This document shows, piece after piece, positions 1 to 9,696 of a stretch of 37,442 nucleotides of DNA (positions are counted from its first letter, which is position 1; each line of letters starts with the position of its first letter). The notes beneath the pieces were generated by a model. It worked only from the letters and a program-made list of their open reading frames with translations, was not told where the DNA came from and did not search any database. The translations under genes were made by a program, and so were the position numbers. The DNA comes from Paludibacteraceae bacterium (GTDB taxonomy: Bacteria > Bacteroidota > Bacteroidia > Bacteroidales > Paludibacteraceae): positions 1 through 37,442 of the forward strand of contig JARKSE010000168.1 in the NCBI GenBank assembly GCA_029974315.1, read 5' to 3'.

Positions 1-1139
1 TTCAACAGGAAATTATTTTAGATCGCATACGCGAATGGGAATTTAGAGATTCTGCTGGTTATTCACTGCCCTACAATCCAGAAAAGGTAGAACTCATTTA
101 TAATCTCGCTGCTAAAACTGATTTAAGTACAACACGCTTTACAAGTTATTTTGAAGAAACGTATAAAATAGCTTCTGATGCAGGTTTATGGACTGTAAAT
201 GGTGGTGTACGCGTTAACTATTGGTCGTTTAACAACGAGTGGCTTATAAGCCCGCGTCTTTCAGCTTCTTTTTTTCCAGATTGGGCTATTGATGTCAATT
301 TTAGAATGGCTATCGGCTTATATCATCAAGCGCCTTTTTATAAAGAAATCAGGACAAAAACCACTGATTCTGAAGGAAATAGCACTATGGCATTAAATCC
401 AAATATACAAGCACAACGCTCACTACATACTCTACTTGGTGCCGACTATTTCTTTAGATTGTGGAACCGACCATTTAAATTCACCATAGAAGGTTATTAC
501 AAACCTGGTGATCGTATCAATCCCTACTATGTAGATAATGTACGCATTCGTTATATTGGCGAAAATAATGCGATAGCACAAACGGCAGGAATTGATTTGA
601 AATTATTTGGTGAATTTGTTCCCGGAACCGACTCGTGGATTTCATTTTCGTGGATGTATTCTAAAGAAAATATTTTAAATGATTCTTATCGAGTGTATAG
701 CAATACAGGAAACTTATTAGGCACTGTTCATCCGGGCTATATTTCAAGGCCAAACGAACAACGTTATAACCTCTCCATATTTTTTCAAGATTATTTTCCA
801 AACCATCCTGAATATAAAATATACCTAAAATTGGTATGGTCTGATGGATTACCATTTGGGCCACCTCATAGTGAGCGCTATCAAGCGGTATTGCGTACAA
901 AAGCGTATAACCGTGTAGATATTGGAGCATCACGTGGTTTTTTGAAGGGACAAGATAAATTTATGGATAAACAAAACGTGATAAAAGCGCTTTGGCTCAA
1001 TCTGGAACTGTTTAATCTCTTTAATATCAAGAATGTAAACTCTTATTATTGGGTTACAGATATTTACAATCAACAATTTGCAGTACCTAACTATCTTACT
1101 GGTTTTATGGTCAACTTCAAAGTATCCGTTGATTTCTAA
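1..1139 (+). CDS. TonB-dependent receptor, C-terminal part (5' end outside window)
   Basis: The ORF track starts at an internal Met (306), but the same frame is open back to base 3, so this is a truncated gene of which about 378 residues are visible. The protein reads as alternating strands of an outer-membrane beta-barrel rich in aromatic residues, with turns such as RLSASFFPDWAIDVNF, and ends in FKVSVDF. A terminal aromatic residue is usual for barrels inserted by the BAM complex. The family imports ligands across the outer membrane using TonB energy. The plug and any carboxypeptidase-like N-terminal domain lie outside the window, so the substrate cannot be named and no SusD partner is visible on this side. 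A strong hairpin follows the stop codon, so it is the last gene of its transcript. Confidence 0.88.
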   Translation, partial: QQEIILDRIREWEFRDSAGYSLPYNPEKVELIYNLAAKTDLSTTRFTSYFEETYKIASDAGLWTVNGGVRVNYWSFNNEWLISPRLSASFFPDWAIDVNFRMAIGLYHQAPFYKEIRTKTTDSEGNSTMALNPNIQAQRSLHTLLGADYFFRLWNRPFKFTIEGYYKPGDRINPYYVDNVRIRYIGENNAIAQTAGIDLKLFGEFVPGTDSWISFSWMYSKENILNDSYRVYSNTGNLLGTVHPGYISRPNEQRYNLSIFFQDYFPNHPEYKIYLKLVWSDGLPFGPPHSERYQAVLRTKAYNRVDIGASRGFLKGQDKFMDKQNVIKALWLNLELFNLFNIKNVNSYYWVTDIYNQQFAVPNYLTGFMVNFKVSVDF

Positions 1140-1144
1140 CAACT

Positions 1145-1173
1145 AAAAAAGCGACTCGGTAGAGTCGCTTTTT
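1145..1173. terminator. Bidirectional intrinsic terminator
   Basis: Stem AAAAAGCGACTC, loop GGTA, stem GAGTCGCTTTTT, perfectly paired and flanked by A and T tracts. It lies between the convergent TonB receptor (+) and the Wzz-like gene (-) and can serve both. Confidence 0.9.
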
Positions 1174-1194
1174 CTAAATTATATTGAAGTTGTC

Positions 1195-2139
1195 TTATTT
1201 CTTAAGAAATTCACAAACCTCTTTACGTCTTACAATCCCCCACGCCACAAAAGCGCCAAACACATAACCACCTAGCACCCAAAAGAACAGACAAAGGATA
1301 CGCCATGGAGCCATCAATACCATATCTGACTGAAAATTAACAGCATGTTTATTTTGTGCTAATTGGGTTACTACATGGTCACGTTGTACCATCACTTCAA
1401 ATAGTTGTTCGTGAAACAACTCTTTCTCTTTCTGTGCAAAAACAAATGTTCTTCCACCTTCTAACTCAATAGGTTTCAATTGTGAGAAATATTCATAATT
1501 AGCCAAACTGTCTAAACGTTTCACCTCGTGATTATACGCTTGAAGTTGGCCTTCAAGCCGTGATTTACCTTGTTGTGTTAAAAGCACAAAACTTGATTGA
1601 TTATCAAAGTAAGTTTGTAAAGCTTCTTGAATCGGTTTAAAATTGGTAACCCCTCTAGCAGAAACACGTAAAAACAAACGATCGTTCATCACGACATACG
1701 TTGTATCTATTAAAAAATCAGGGTTATTATCTAAATCCACAAAATCTTGAACTTTATCACCTTTTACGTCAATACAATTAAATGTCTCAAATTTGCGAAT
1801 TTTACTGGCTATAGATTCTGGCAAATGCAAATCCACCGCCAAATCTTTAGTGCGACAATGGGAATTTAAGCGAGCAATATGATCGAGTACCGCAGGTCGA
1901 GCTTCTTCTACAAATAAAATGGTTGATCCCCCTTTAAACATAGTACGAGCAGGAGTCGTAAAAAACCAACCTGCAAAAAAGGCCAAAATGATAAAGGCCA
2001 AAATCACCCAACTATTTTGTATCGAGAATCTCAATAAAAGTAACAACGATTTGCCTAAACGCTTTAGGCCACGCGCAAGTCCTCTAAAAATGAGATACAT
2101 AAAATCCAACAAATTAATCTCTTTGTGTTCATTTTCCAT
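1195..2139 (-). CDS. Wzz-like inner-membrane protein (chain-length-determinant type)
   Basis: A 314-residue protein with one hydrophobic segment near residues 43-62 and a second near 280-303, enclosing about 215 residues of predicted periplasmic sequence with charged, helix-prone stretches. This two-helix layout is that of polysaccharide chain-length regulators (Wzz/PCP). The segment after TM1 (KGGSTILFVEEARP) fits the start of the Wzz periplasmic domain, but I see no proline-rich TM2 signature, so the assignment rests on architecture and some resemblance. It is last in the uvrA-rhomboid run, 53 nt after the rhomboid stop, and that gap holds a possible -7 box of its own. No glycosyltransferase or flippase gene is adjacent. 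It could instead be a Bacteroidales-specific membrane protein of unknown role. Confidence 0.6.
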   Translation of the reverse strand: MENEHKEINLLDFMYLIFRGLARGLKRLGKSLLLLLRFSIQNSWVILAFIILAFFAGWFFTTPARTMFKGGSTILFVEEARPAVLDHIARLNSHCRTKDLAVDLHLPESIASKIRKFETFNCIDVKGDKVQDFVDLDNNPDFLIDTTYVVMNDRLFLRVSARGVTNFKPIQEALQTYFDNQSSFVLLTQQGKSRLEGQLQAYNHEVKRLDSLANYEYFSQLKPIELEGGRTFVFAQKEKELFHEQLFEVMVQRDHVVTQLAQNKHAVNFQSDMVLMAPWRILCLFFWVLGGYVFGAFVAWGIVRRKEVCEFLKK

Positions 2140-2169
2140 AGTAAATAGGCTATTTAAAAATTAAGTGTA

Positions 2170-2177
2170 CAAAAGTA
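2170..2177 (-). promoter_or_regulatory. Possible -7 box for the Wzz-like gene
   Basis: Minus-strand TACTTTTG fits the Bacteroidetes -7 consensus TAnnTTTG and lies 31 nt before the start codon. I see no TTTG at the -33 spacing, so the support is partial. Confidence 0.35.
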
Positions 2178-2192
2178 ACGTAAATTGTTCTA

Positions 2193-2852
2193 TTAGGAAA
2201 GCTTTTCTTCGTCTTCTAGCGGAATATTCCAATATTCCTCCTCATCCGAACTCTCTTCTTCCCAAATTTTGACTATTTTTTGAGGTCCTTGATGTCTATA
2301 TACAAACGCAAGCACAACCCCAATTATTGCCCCAAACAAATGTCCTTCCCACGATACAGTATCTGTTGGCTGCCAAGGAAATAGATGCCAAACCATGCTG
2401 CCATATAAAAATATAACTATAAATGAAATGGCCATAAGTGGTATATGATGGCGAATGAAGCCACTCACCAACAAGAAAAAAGCCAAAGCATAGATAACTC
2501 CACTAGCTCCAACATGGCAGCCTGCACGTCCACCAAGCCAAATACACACACCCACTAATAACCATTCGTAGAAAGCAATTTTAAGGGCAATGTTGTGATA
2601 AAAATAAAACAAGGAAACGGACAACACCCAAAACGACACTACATTATTTAATAAATGCTGCCACGAAGCATGCACAAAAATATGTGTAAAAATTCCTAGC
2701 AATCCTTTCCATGTGCGTGGCAAAATGCCACCAATTTCAGCATCAACATGAAACCACTGCATAAGCACAAACACAAATCCCATACTAAAAACGCACAGCG
2801 TGGGAATAAACAAAGCATAAAAAACACGTTGTTTAATTTTGTTCTCAGCCAT
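2193..2852 (-). CDS. Rhomboid-family intramembrane serine protease
   Basis: A 219-residue polytopic protein with the rhomboid signatures in order: HLLNN (66-70), the nucleophile motif GASG with Ser117, and EGHLFG with catalytic His171. Six or so hydrophobic segments end near residue 185. Rhomboids cleave transmembrane helices of other proteins within the bilayer; the substrate here is unknown. After the membrane core there is a strongly acidic cytosolic-type tail (EEESSDEEEYWN...), which is longer and more acidic than the catalytic core needs. The start overlaps the end of uvrA by 8 nt, so the two genes are probably co-transcribed and translationally coupled. Confidence 0.9.
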   Translation of the reverse strand: MAENKIKQRVFYALFIPTLCVFSMGFVFVLMQWFHVDAEIGGILPRTWKGLLGIFTHIFVHASWQHLLNNVVSFWVLSVSLFYFYHNIALKIAFYEWLLVGVCIWLGGRAGCHVGASGVIYALAFFLLVSGFIRHHIPLMAISFIVIFLYGSMVWHLFPWQPTDTVSWEGHLFGAIIGVVLAFVYRHQGPQKIVKIWEEESSDEEEYWNIPLEDEEKLS

Positions 2853-5652
2853 ACAAAGTTTGCAAAAGAGGTTTTAGATAGTGTCCTGTATAAGATTCTT
2901 GACAGGCAGCAATCACTTCAGGTGTACCTTCACAAACGACTTGTCCTCCGCCCTTTCCTCCTTCAGGACCAATATCAATAATATGATCGGCACATTTAAT
3001 CACGTCCAAATTATGCTCGATGATAACAACCGTATGACCTTTTGCCAACAACGCATCAAAAGCTTTCAACAAGGTTTTTATATCGTGTGTATGTAATCCA
3101 GTAGTTGGTTCGTCAAAAATGAACATCATCGGTTGTAGTGTTTCATTCGCCAAAAAAGAGGCCAACTTAACACGCTGACTTTCGCCACCAGACAAAGTGT
3201 TAGACGATTGTCCCAGCTTCACATAACCGATACCTACATCTTGTAACGGTTTGAGACGTTTCACAATTCGTTTTTCAACTGAACCTTGATGTTCTGAGAA
3301 AAATTCAATAGCTTGATTGATAGTCATTTCAAGCACGTCGAAAATATTTTTTTCATGATACCGCACTTCGAGGATGTCGGATTTAAAACGTTTCCCATGA
3401 CATGCTTCACACTCCAACTCCAAATCGGCCATAAATTGCATCGGGATAGTAACCGTACCTTCTCCTTGACACACTTCACAACGTCCTCCATCTTGATTAA
3501 ACGAAAAATAAGTTGACGTAAAATTCATCTGTTTCGCCAAAGGCTGTTCTGAAAATAGTTTTCGAATATCGTCATACGCTTTGATATAGGTCACCGGATT
3601 GGAACGCGATGATTTGCCAATGGGACTTTGGTTCACAAACTCAACATCCGAAATAAGATGAAAACTGCCTTTCAAGCCTGCAAATGCTCCTGGCGAGACA
3701 ACGGCAGCACCGCTTAACTGTTTTTTTAACCCCGCATAAAACACATCACGCACTAACGATGATTTACCTGAACCACTAACGCCAGTTACAACAGTCATAA
3801 CGTTTAGTGGAAACTTTACATTTATATTTTTCAAATTATTGGCTATTGCACCAAGTACTTCAATATAATTTACCCATTTACGACGAGATAAAGGAAGTTC
3901 AATCTGCTCTTTTTGCAACAAATATTTTAATGTAAACGACTTTTCAATATGTTCTGGTGTAGCCTGTGCTGCTACACCACTCCACACTACCTCTCCTCCT
4001 AAGAGCCCAGCCAAAGGTCCCATATCTATGAGATAATCAGCTGCTTTTATAATATCGTTATCATGCTCAACAACGACTACCGTGTTACCTAATTCTTGTA
4101 ATTGACGTAATACACGAATTAAGCGTTCCGTATCACGAGAATGCAAACCAATACTTGGTTCATCAAGAATATATAACGACCCTACCAATGCGCTACCTAA
4201 TGACGTAGCCAAGTTAATACGCTGACTTTCGCCACCCGACAATGTGTTGGATTGACGATTAAGCGTAAGATAACCCAAACCTACATCCACTAAAAACTGT
4301 AAACGATTAGTAATTTCAATCAACAAACGTTTAGCTACTTGTTGCTCGTGTTTGGTTAATTCTAATTTGGTGAAAAATGGTAATAATTCATCTATGGGCA
4401 ACTCCACTAAATCGGTAATTGATTTGCCTGCAATCTTAACATATTGAGCCTCTCTACGTAAACGAGTACCGTGACATTCAGGGCAAGTAGTTTTTCCACG
4501 GTAACGCGCCAACATCACACGATACTGAATTTTATATTGTTGCGACCCAAGGAATTTAAAAAACTTATTTAGTCCCCCAAAATAACTATTACCTGTCCAC
4601 AATAAATCCTTTTCTTCTTGTGATAGTTCAAAATAGGGTTTATGAATAGGGAATCCAAACTTATCAGCATTGTAAATGAGCTCCTTTTTCCATTCACTCA
4701 TCACCTCACCTCGCCAGCAAACTACTGCATCCTCATATATTGACAACGATTGATTAGGAATAACTAAATTAGGGTCGATACCTATAATCTTACCATAACC
4801 TTCACATGTGGGACAAGCACCAAGCGGATTGTTAAAACTAAACATATAATCGCTCGGTTCATTAAACAGCATACCATCAGCTTCAAACGCATGGGAAAAT
4901 TGACGTTTTATTAGCTTGTCGCCTTTTTGATAAACCACCAAACAAGTATCATGCCCTTCGAAAAAAGCTGTTTGAACAGAATCAGCCAAACGATTTTGTG
5001 TTTCTTTATCGTGTTTTACCACAACACGGTCAATCAACAAATGAATTTTATCATTTTTTTTCAGTAATGACGGTTGTGCCAATATATCAGCGATACGAAA
5101 ATATTCCCCTTGCAACTCAACACGCGAAAAGCCTTGTTGCTGAAATAGTTCAAGTTGCTGAATGATTGTTCTATCTTCCGATATAGGGAAATTAGCTAAC
5201 AAATAGACAGTCGTATTTTCTGATAATTTAATCATATAATCAACCACATCCGATACACTGTCTTTACGCACTTCCGTGCCAGAAATAGGTGAATATGTAC
5301 GTCCTATACGAGCGAATAACAGTTTTAGATATTCATAAATTTCTGTAGATGTACCCACTGTAGAGCGTGGATTGTTGCTAATCACTTTTTGTTGGATAGC
5401 GATAGCTGGAGGAATTCCTTTGATGTAATCCACTTCGGGTTTATTCATGCGTCCCAAAAATTGGCGTACATAAGCTGATAAACTCTCTACATAACGACGC
5501 TGACCTTCGGCATACAACGCATCGAAAGCCAGCGATGATTTTCCGGAGCCCGAAAGTCCTGTAACAACTACTAATTTATTGCGAGGAATCTTAACGTCAA
5601 CATGTTTCAAATTATGAACACGCGCATTTTTTATCTCTATAAAATCACTCAT
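2845..5652 (-). CDS. uvrA: Excinuclease ABC subunit A
   Basis: UvrA is the damage-recognition ATPase of nucleotide excision repair, loading UvrB at lesions. At 935 residues it is full length for the family. Two ABC modules are visible: Walker [10 protein letters not shown] (32-40) and GVSGSGKSS (624-632), with signatures [12 protein letters not shown] (471-482) and [12 protein letters not shown] near 825, each followed by a DEP Walker B. Zinc-binding pairs C280/C283 with C390/C393, and C725/C728 with C748/C751, are intact. The DUF4831 gene ends 2 nt upstream and the rhomboid gene overlaps the 3' end. I see no separate promoter immediately upstream, so expression is probably from the DUF4831 promoter. 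Confidence 0.98.
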   Translation of the reverse strand: MSDFIEIKNARVHNLKHVDVKIPRNKLVVVTGLSGSGKSSLAFDALYAEGQRRYVESLSAYVRQFLGRMNKPEVDYIKGIPPAIAIQQKVISNNPRSTVGTSTEIYEYLKLLFARIGRTYSPISGTEVRKDSVSDVVDYMIKLSENTTVYLLANFPISEDRTIIQQLELFQQQGFSRVELQGEYFRIADILAQPSLLKKNDKIHLLIDRVVVKHDKETQNRLADSVQTAFFEGHDTCLVVYQKGDKLIKRQFSHAFEADGMLFNEPSDYMFSFNNPLGACPTCEGYGKIIGIDPNLVIPNQSLSIYEDAVVCWRGEVMSEWKKELIYNADKFGFPIHKPYFELSQEEKDLLWTGNSYFGGLNKFFKFLGSQQYKIQYRVMLARYRGKTTCPECHGTRLRREAQYVKIAGKSITDLVELPIDELLPFFTKLELTKHEQQVAKRLLIEITNRLQFLVDVGLGYLTLNRQSNTLSGGESQRINLATSLGSALVGSLYILDEPSIGLHSRDTERLIRVLRQLQELGNTVVVVEHDNDIIKAADYLIDMGPLAGLLGGEVVWSGVAAQATPEHIEKSFTLKYLLQKEQIELPLSRRKWVNYIEVLGAIANNLKNINVKFPLNVMTVVTGVSGSGKSSLVRDVFYAGLKKQLSGAAVVSPGAFAGLKGSFHLISDVEFVNQSPIGKSSRSNPVTYIKAYDDIRKLFSEQPLAKQMNFTSTYFSFNQDGGRCEVCQGEGTVTIPMQFMADLELECEACHGKRFKSDILEVRYHEKNIFDVLEMTINQAIEFFSEHQGSVEKRIVKRLKPLQDVGIGYVKLGQSSNTLSGGESQRVKLASFLANETLQPMMFIFDEPTTGLHTHDIKTLLKAFDALLAKGHTVVIIEHNLDVIKCADHIIDIGPEGGKGGGQVVCEGTPEVIAACQESYTGHYLKPLLQTLYG

Positions 5653-5654
5653 TC

Positions 5655-6704
5655 CTATTTTGAAATCGACTTAATTGTACCAAAATCAGTAAATTCTACC
5701 TTTGTATAAACACCATCAAATAATAGTGCTGGCAAACAAGCCACCACTCCAAATTGAGGCATTGTAATTGTTTTTTCGGCTAAAACTTTTGTACCGTCAG
5801 CTACTACAACTTCTGCTGAACCCGGGACATTGTAGTAAGGGCCACACATTTTTTTTGAATTGATAATCAGTGCTGGATCTGTTACCATGCTCGGTTTCAC
5901 AGAAAGATAAACAGGACGACCTAATAAATTATCAGACTCAACTATACCAGCTACTGCCGACATACGAAAAACAACTTGATTGGAGAGTGCCTCGCGTGGT
6001 GTTACATAAAATTTACGAGAAACTGGTACAGCAATACGTTTACCTATAAATAATGCCATCAACTCAGCTTCTGTTTCGTCCAACTTTTGAAGCATCAGCG
6101 TAAGTGATACACCGTCTGGAAGTTCTTCATTATCACCTGATAACAAATTGGTACGACTTTCTCGAATATGATAAATTTGCTTGGCGGCCATTTCTGCCAT
6201 CTTCGGGATAGAACTGGAAACCAAAGCCTCTTCTCCCAATTGAGCAAAATCAAAGCGAATAACGGTATCTACAGCAACCGGTTCACTCTTTTTAGAGCGA
6301 TTTGGTTTTGTATGAGTACGTTGATTGATTGTTCGAATTACACCCTTACTATCTAATTCAACATTGAAAGCTGTAGTTTTTTTATTTATAGCAATATGAT
6401 AGCATTTTGTATTATCTGGTTCTGTGCGATAAAAAACCCGAACACCTTGCAATTGCCAATCGGTTTTAGATTCAGTAATAAAATCTGTCATTCCCAAAAA
6501 GCGTTCTGTATATTTATAAAAAGGGCCCTGTTTTTCAATAACTTGTACAACATCCGCTTGCAACACCAAAGTTGTAAGTGGCAATTTATACATAATTCCA
6601 TCAGAGCAAACATCGTCTTCCTGCACTAAGTTTACACTGGTTTGCGCAGACAGCATAGTGATAGAACTCCATAGAGCAACCCATATTATAACCTTTTTCT
6701 TCAT
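5655..6704 (-). CDS. DUF4831 family exported protein
   Basis: A 349-residue protein with an N-terminal signal peptide (MKKKVIIWVALWSSITMLSAQ, cleavage probable after the SA near 20). The following sequence (DGIMYKLPLTTLVLQADV) and overall length match my recollection of the Bacteroidales DUF4831 family, which has no established function. It is predicted to be periplasmic or surface exposed. It is first in the run leading into uvrA, only 2 nt before that start, which probably reflects shared transcription rather than a repair role. It faces nadA across a 172-nt divergent region. Confidence 0.75.
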   Translation of the reverse strand: MKKKVIIWVALWSSITMLSAQTSVNLVQEDDVCSDGIMYKLPLTTLVLQADVVQVIEKQGPFYKYTERFLGMTDFITESKTDWQLQGVRVFYRTEPDNTKCYHIAINKKTTAFNVELDSKGVIRTINQRTHTKPNRSKKSEPVAVDTVIRFDFAQLGEEALVSSSIPKMAEMAAKQIYHIRESRTNLLSGDNEELPDGVSLTLMLQKLDETEAELMALFIGKRIAVPVSRKFYVTPREALSNQVVFRMSAVAGIVESDNLLGRPVYLSVKPSMVTDPALIINSKKMCGPYYNVPGSAEVVVADGTKVLAEKTITMPQFGVVACLPALLFDGVYTKVEFTDFGTIKSISK

Positions 6705-6733
6705 AATTTTTTGCTTTAAAATTTTAGTAAAAA

Positions 6734-6741
6734 CAAAAGTA
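6734..6741 (-). promoter_or_regulatory. Possible -7 box for the DUF4831-uvrA operon
   Basis: Minus-strand TACTTTTG fits TAnnTTTG and lies 30 nt before the DUF4831 start. No clear -33 TTTG is visible. Confidence 0.4.
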
Positions 6742-6795
6742 ACTGATTTTTTTCATATTTGAAGTAAGATGTAGCAGGATTTTCACGATCTGCAA

Positions 6796-6827
6796 TTTGC
6801 CACATCTGACAAATAATTATATCTTTG
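6796..6827 (+). promoter_or_regulatory. nadA promoter, Bacteroidetes type
   Basis: TTTG at 6796-6799, a 20-nt spacer, then TATCTTTG at 6820-6827. This is a full match to the -33/-7 consensus of the primary Bacteroidetes sigma factor. The expected start of transcription is near 6834, about 43 nt before the nadA ATG. Confidence 0.8.
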
Positions 6828-6876
6828 CTCAATATTATAACATACGTGAATTTGCCTTACAAAAGGTATTTAAGAT

Positions 6877-7809
6877 ATGAAACAATCTGAACTTATAGAA
6901 CAAATAAACCTTCTGCGCAAAGAAAAAAATGCAGTCATCATGGCGCATTACTATCAAGATGGCGCAATACAAGATATTGCTGATATGGTTGGTGATAGCT
7001 TGGCTTTAGCACAATGGGCTACTAAAACGCGTGCCGATATATTAGTGGTTTGTGGTGTTCATTTTATGGGCGAAACTGCTAAAATACTATCTCCTCACAA
7101 AAAAGTATTGGTACCCGATATGAATGCAGGCTGTTCGTTAGCGGATAGTTGTAGAGCAGAAGATTTTGAAGCTTTTATCAAACAACATCCTGATCATACA
7201 GTAATTTCGTACGTAAACACCACAGCAGCAGTAAAAGCGTTGACAGATGTAGTAGTAACATCAACCAATGCACGCCAAATTGTGGAGCAGTTCCCCAAAG
7301 ATGCCAAAATTATTTTCGGTCCCGATCGCAACTTAGGTGATTATATCAATAAAATTAGCGGTCGCAACATGGTACTATGGAATGGTGCTTGCCACGTACA
7401 CGAACAGTTTTCAGTAGAAAAACTCGTTGCATTAAAAAAACAACATTCTGAAGCTAAAGTATTAGCACACCCAGAATGTAAAAACACAGTATTGTTGTTG
7501 GCTGATCACATCGGTTCGACGCAAGCTCTGTTAAATTATGCAACCCAAAGTAACGACAAAACATTTTTGATTGCGACTGAAAGTGGTATTATACATGAAA
7601 TGGTAAAACGAAATCCCAACAAAACATTTATTCCCGTGCCACCTGAAGAGAGTACTTGCGGATGCAATAATTGCCAATATATGCGTCTCAATACGTTGGA
7701 AAAAATCTACAATTGTTTGAAAAACGAGTCGCCTGAAATTTTAGTTGATGAGGAGATTCGTGTAAAAGCGGTCAAACCTATTTTAAAAATGCTTGAAATG
7801 ACTAAATAA
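6877..7809 (+). CDS. nadA: Quinolinate synthase A
   Basis: NadA condenses iminoaspartate with dihydroxyacetone phosphate to form quinolinate in de novo NAD synthesis, using an oxygen-sensitive [4Fe-4S] cluster. The 310-residue protein has the family start (KNAVIMAHYYQDGAIQDIAD) and the expected cluster ligands: C86 in NAGCSLADSC, C172 in NGACHVHEQF and one cysteine of CGCNNC (261-266). It is monocistronic: its own promoter lies upstream and a terminator follows the stop. Its pathway partner nadB is in this window but about 15 kb away, and nadC is not seen. Confidence 0.97.
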   Translation: MKQSELIEQINLLRKEKNAVIMAHYYQDGAIQDIADMVGDSLALAQWATKTRADILVVCGVHFMGETAKILSPHKKVLVPDMNAGCSLADSCRAEDFEAFIKQHPDHTVISYVNTTAAVKALTDVVVTSTNARQIVEQFPKDAKIIFGPDRNLGDYINKISGRNMVLWNGACHVHEQFSVEKLVALKKQHSEAKVLAHPECKNTVLLLADHIGSTQALLNYATQSNDKTFLIATESGIIHEMVKRNPNKTFIPVPPEESTCGCNNCQYMRLNTLEKIYNCLKNESPEILVDEEIRVKAVKPILKMLEMTK

Positions 7810-7828
7810 CAGCTCTTATTACAAATAA

Positions 7829-7856
7829 AAAAGATGATTCTGTTGAATCATCTTTT
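7829..7856. terminator. Bidirectional terminator between nadA and kdsD
   Basis: AAAAGATGATTC, loop TGTT, GAATCATCTTTT: a perfect 12-bp stem flanked by A and T runs, placed between two convergent genes. Confidence 0.88.
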
Positions 7857-7876
7857 CTATTATCTTTTATGTTTTA

Positions 7877-8845
7877 TCAATAATGTTTGGTAAAACCATA
7901 TACATTATGAATATGCAAAATACCAATAATTGGCGCATTATCAACCTCTTTTTCCACAACGGCTAATGTCGTAATTTTATAGCGATCCATAATTTCCAAA
8001 GCATCATTTACCATTAAAGAAGCTGAAATACGCTTAAAACCATGAGTCATAAAGTCGGCCGCCACCAAATTTTGGAAATCACTATATTTTTGAGCTGCAC
8101 GACGAATATCACCATCAGTTATAATACCCGTAACTTTGCCTGATTTATCAGCAACCATTGTGATTCCAAGTCGCTTTAAACTTACTTCAGCTATCACATC
8201 TTTAAATGCAGTTGATTCGTTTACCATTGGCACCACATCTGTCATACAATCACGCACCTGAGTAAGCATACGGCGTCCTAATGCCCCTCCTGGATGATAC
8301 AACGCAAAATTTTCGGGTTTGAAATTGCGTTTTTCCATCAAGCAAACAGTGAGCGCATCGCCCATAACTAAAGCTGCCGTCGTTGAGGTTGTTGGTGCTA
8401 AGCCTATATTACACGCTTCACGTTGCACGCCAACATCTAATACATAATCGGCTTGTTTAGCCAAAGTTGAATTCACATCGCCTGTGATTGCTATCAATGG
8501 ACAAGCCATTTTTTTTACCGTTTGTACGACATGTAAAATCTCTTCCGACTCGCCGCTATTTGAAATTGCAATAACCACATCACCACGTGACACCACACCC
8601 AAATCGCCATGTAATGCCTCAGCAGCATTTATAAAAATAGCTTGTGTGCCTGTAGAAGCTAACGAAGCTGCAATTTTTTTACCAATGATACCTGTTTTAC
8701 CAATACCTGTAATTACAACCTTGCCTTTATGCGCATAAATAAGTTCAACAATATGATTGATCTCATCACCAATACGATTTGCAACTCGTTGAATTTCATC
8801 TATTTCGACTTGAAAAACTTCCTTGCTACGCGCTACAAAATCCAT
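7877..8845 (-). CDS. kdsD: KpsF/GutQ family D-arabinose-5-phosphate isomerase
   Basis: It interconverts ribulose-5-phosphate and arabinose-5-phosphate, the first committed step to Kdo of LPS. The 322 residues contain an N-terminal SIS domain (GIGKTGIIGKKIAASLAS, then ISNSGESEEIL) and two C-terminal CBS domains (from about residue 205, with GIITDGDIRR in the first). This three-part layout is that of KdsD. It follows kdsA with 3 nt between them, which strongly supports the Kdo role over the related GutQ or KpsF paralogues. A terminator lies just downstream. Kdo-8-phosphate phosphatase (kdsC) is not in the window. Confidence 0.94.
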   Translation of the reverse strand: MDFVARSKEVFQVEIDEIQRVANRIGDEINHIVELIYAHKGKVVITGIGKTGIIGKKIAASLASTGTQAIFINAAEALHGDLGVVSRGDVVIAISNSGESEEILHVVQTVKKMACPLIAITGDVNSTLAKQADYVLDVGVQREACNIGLAPTTSTTAALVMGDALTVCLMEKRNFKPENFALYHPGGALGRRMLTQVRDCMTDVVPMVNESTAFKDVIAEVSLKRLGITMVADKSGKVTGIITDGDIRRAAQKYSDFQNLVAADFMTHGFKRISASLMVNDALEIMDRYKITTLAVVEKEVDNAPIIGILHIHNVYGFTKHY

Positions 8846-8848
8846 ACG

Positions 8849-9694
8849 TTATAAATTTTTAGTAATAGTATCAATAGCTTTTGCACGTTCTAAAATTGGT
8901 TTTAACGTGCTTAAACGTAACTGATTAGCGGCATCGGAAAATGCTTTATCAGGATCAGGATGTACTTCAGCGAATATGGCATCAACACCAACAGCCAAAG
9001 CTGCATTGATTAAATATGGCGCCATATCGCGATTGCCACCTGTTATAGTACCATTTCCAGAAGGTTTTTGTACCGAATGCGTTGCATCAAATACCACAGG
9101 ATATCCAAATGTTCGCATTTCTACCAAGCCGGTCATATCAACCACCAAATTATTGTAACCAAAAGAAGAGCCACGTTCGCACAGCATCACGTTGTAGTTA
9201 CCTACCGACTCCATTTTTTGAACGACTTGTTTCATGTCCCAAGGCGCCATAAATTGACCTTTCTTGACGTTTACAATCTTACCTGTGCGACCAGCCGCCA
9301 ATAATAAGTCAGTTTGTCGTGATAGAAACGCAGGAATTTGTAGTGCATCAACCACTTCGGCCACAGAAGCACACTGCCAGCTTTCGTGTACGTCCGTAAT
9401 TAGCGGCAAATCAAGCTCGGTTTTAACCTTTTGTAAAATACGTAAACCTTCATCTATTCCAACGCCACGCGGAGAGTTCAATGATGTGCGATTTGCTTTA
9501 TCAAAGGAGGATTTGAATATCAAATTGATGTCTAAATCAAAACAAATTTGTTTTAGATTTTCAGCCACCTGCATTATCATACGCTCACTTTCGATGACAC
9601 ACGGACCAGCAATAAGCGTAAACGGACGTCCACTGCCTATTTCGAAACGATTTAATACTGAAACAGATTTAACTACTTTTGTTAAAAGCGCCAT
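8849..9694 (-). CDS. kdsA: 3-deoxy-8-phosphooctulonate synthase
   Basis: KdsA condenses arabinose-5-phosphate with phosphoenolpyruvate to give Kdo-8-phosphate. The 281-residue protein has IAGPCVIES (28-36), FKSSFDKANRTS, PAFLSRQTDLL and the C-terminal DATHSVQKP and AEVHPDPDKA blocks. Cys32 occupies the place of the metal-binding cysteine of the metal-dependent KdsA class, where metal-independent enzymes such as that of E. coli have Asn. The gene sits between the GH16-like gene (2 nt upstream) and kdsD (3 nt downstream) in one tight operon. Confidence 0.97.
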   Translation of the reverse strand: MALLTKVVKSVSVLNRFEIGSGRPFTLIAGPCVIESERMIMQVAENLKQICFDLDINLIFKSSFDKANRTSLNSPRGVGIDEGLRILQKVKTELDLPLITDVHESWQCASVAEVVDALQIPAFLSRQTDLLLAAGRTGKIVNVKKGQFMAPWDMKQVVQKMESVGNYNVMLCERGSSFGYNNLVVDMTGLVEMRTFGYPVVFDATHSVQKPSGNGTITGGNRDMAPYLINAALAVGVDAIFAEVHPDPDKAFSDAANQLRLSTLKPILERAKAIDTITKNL

Positions 9695-9696
9695 AA

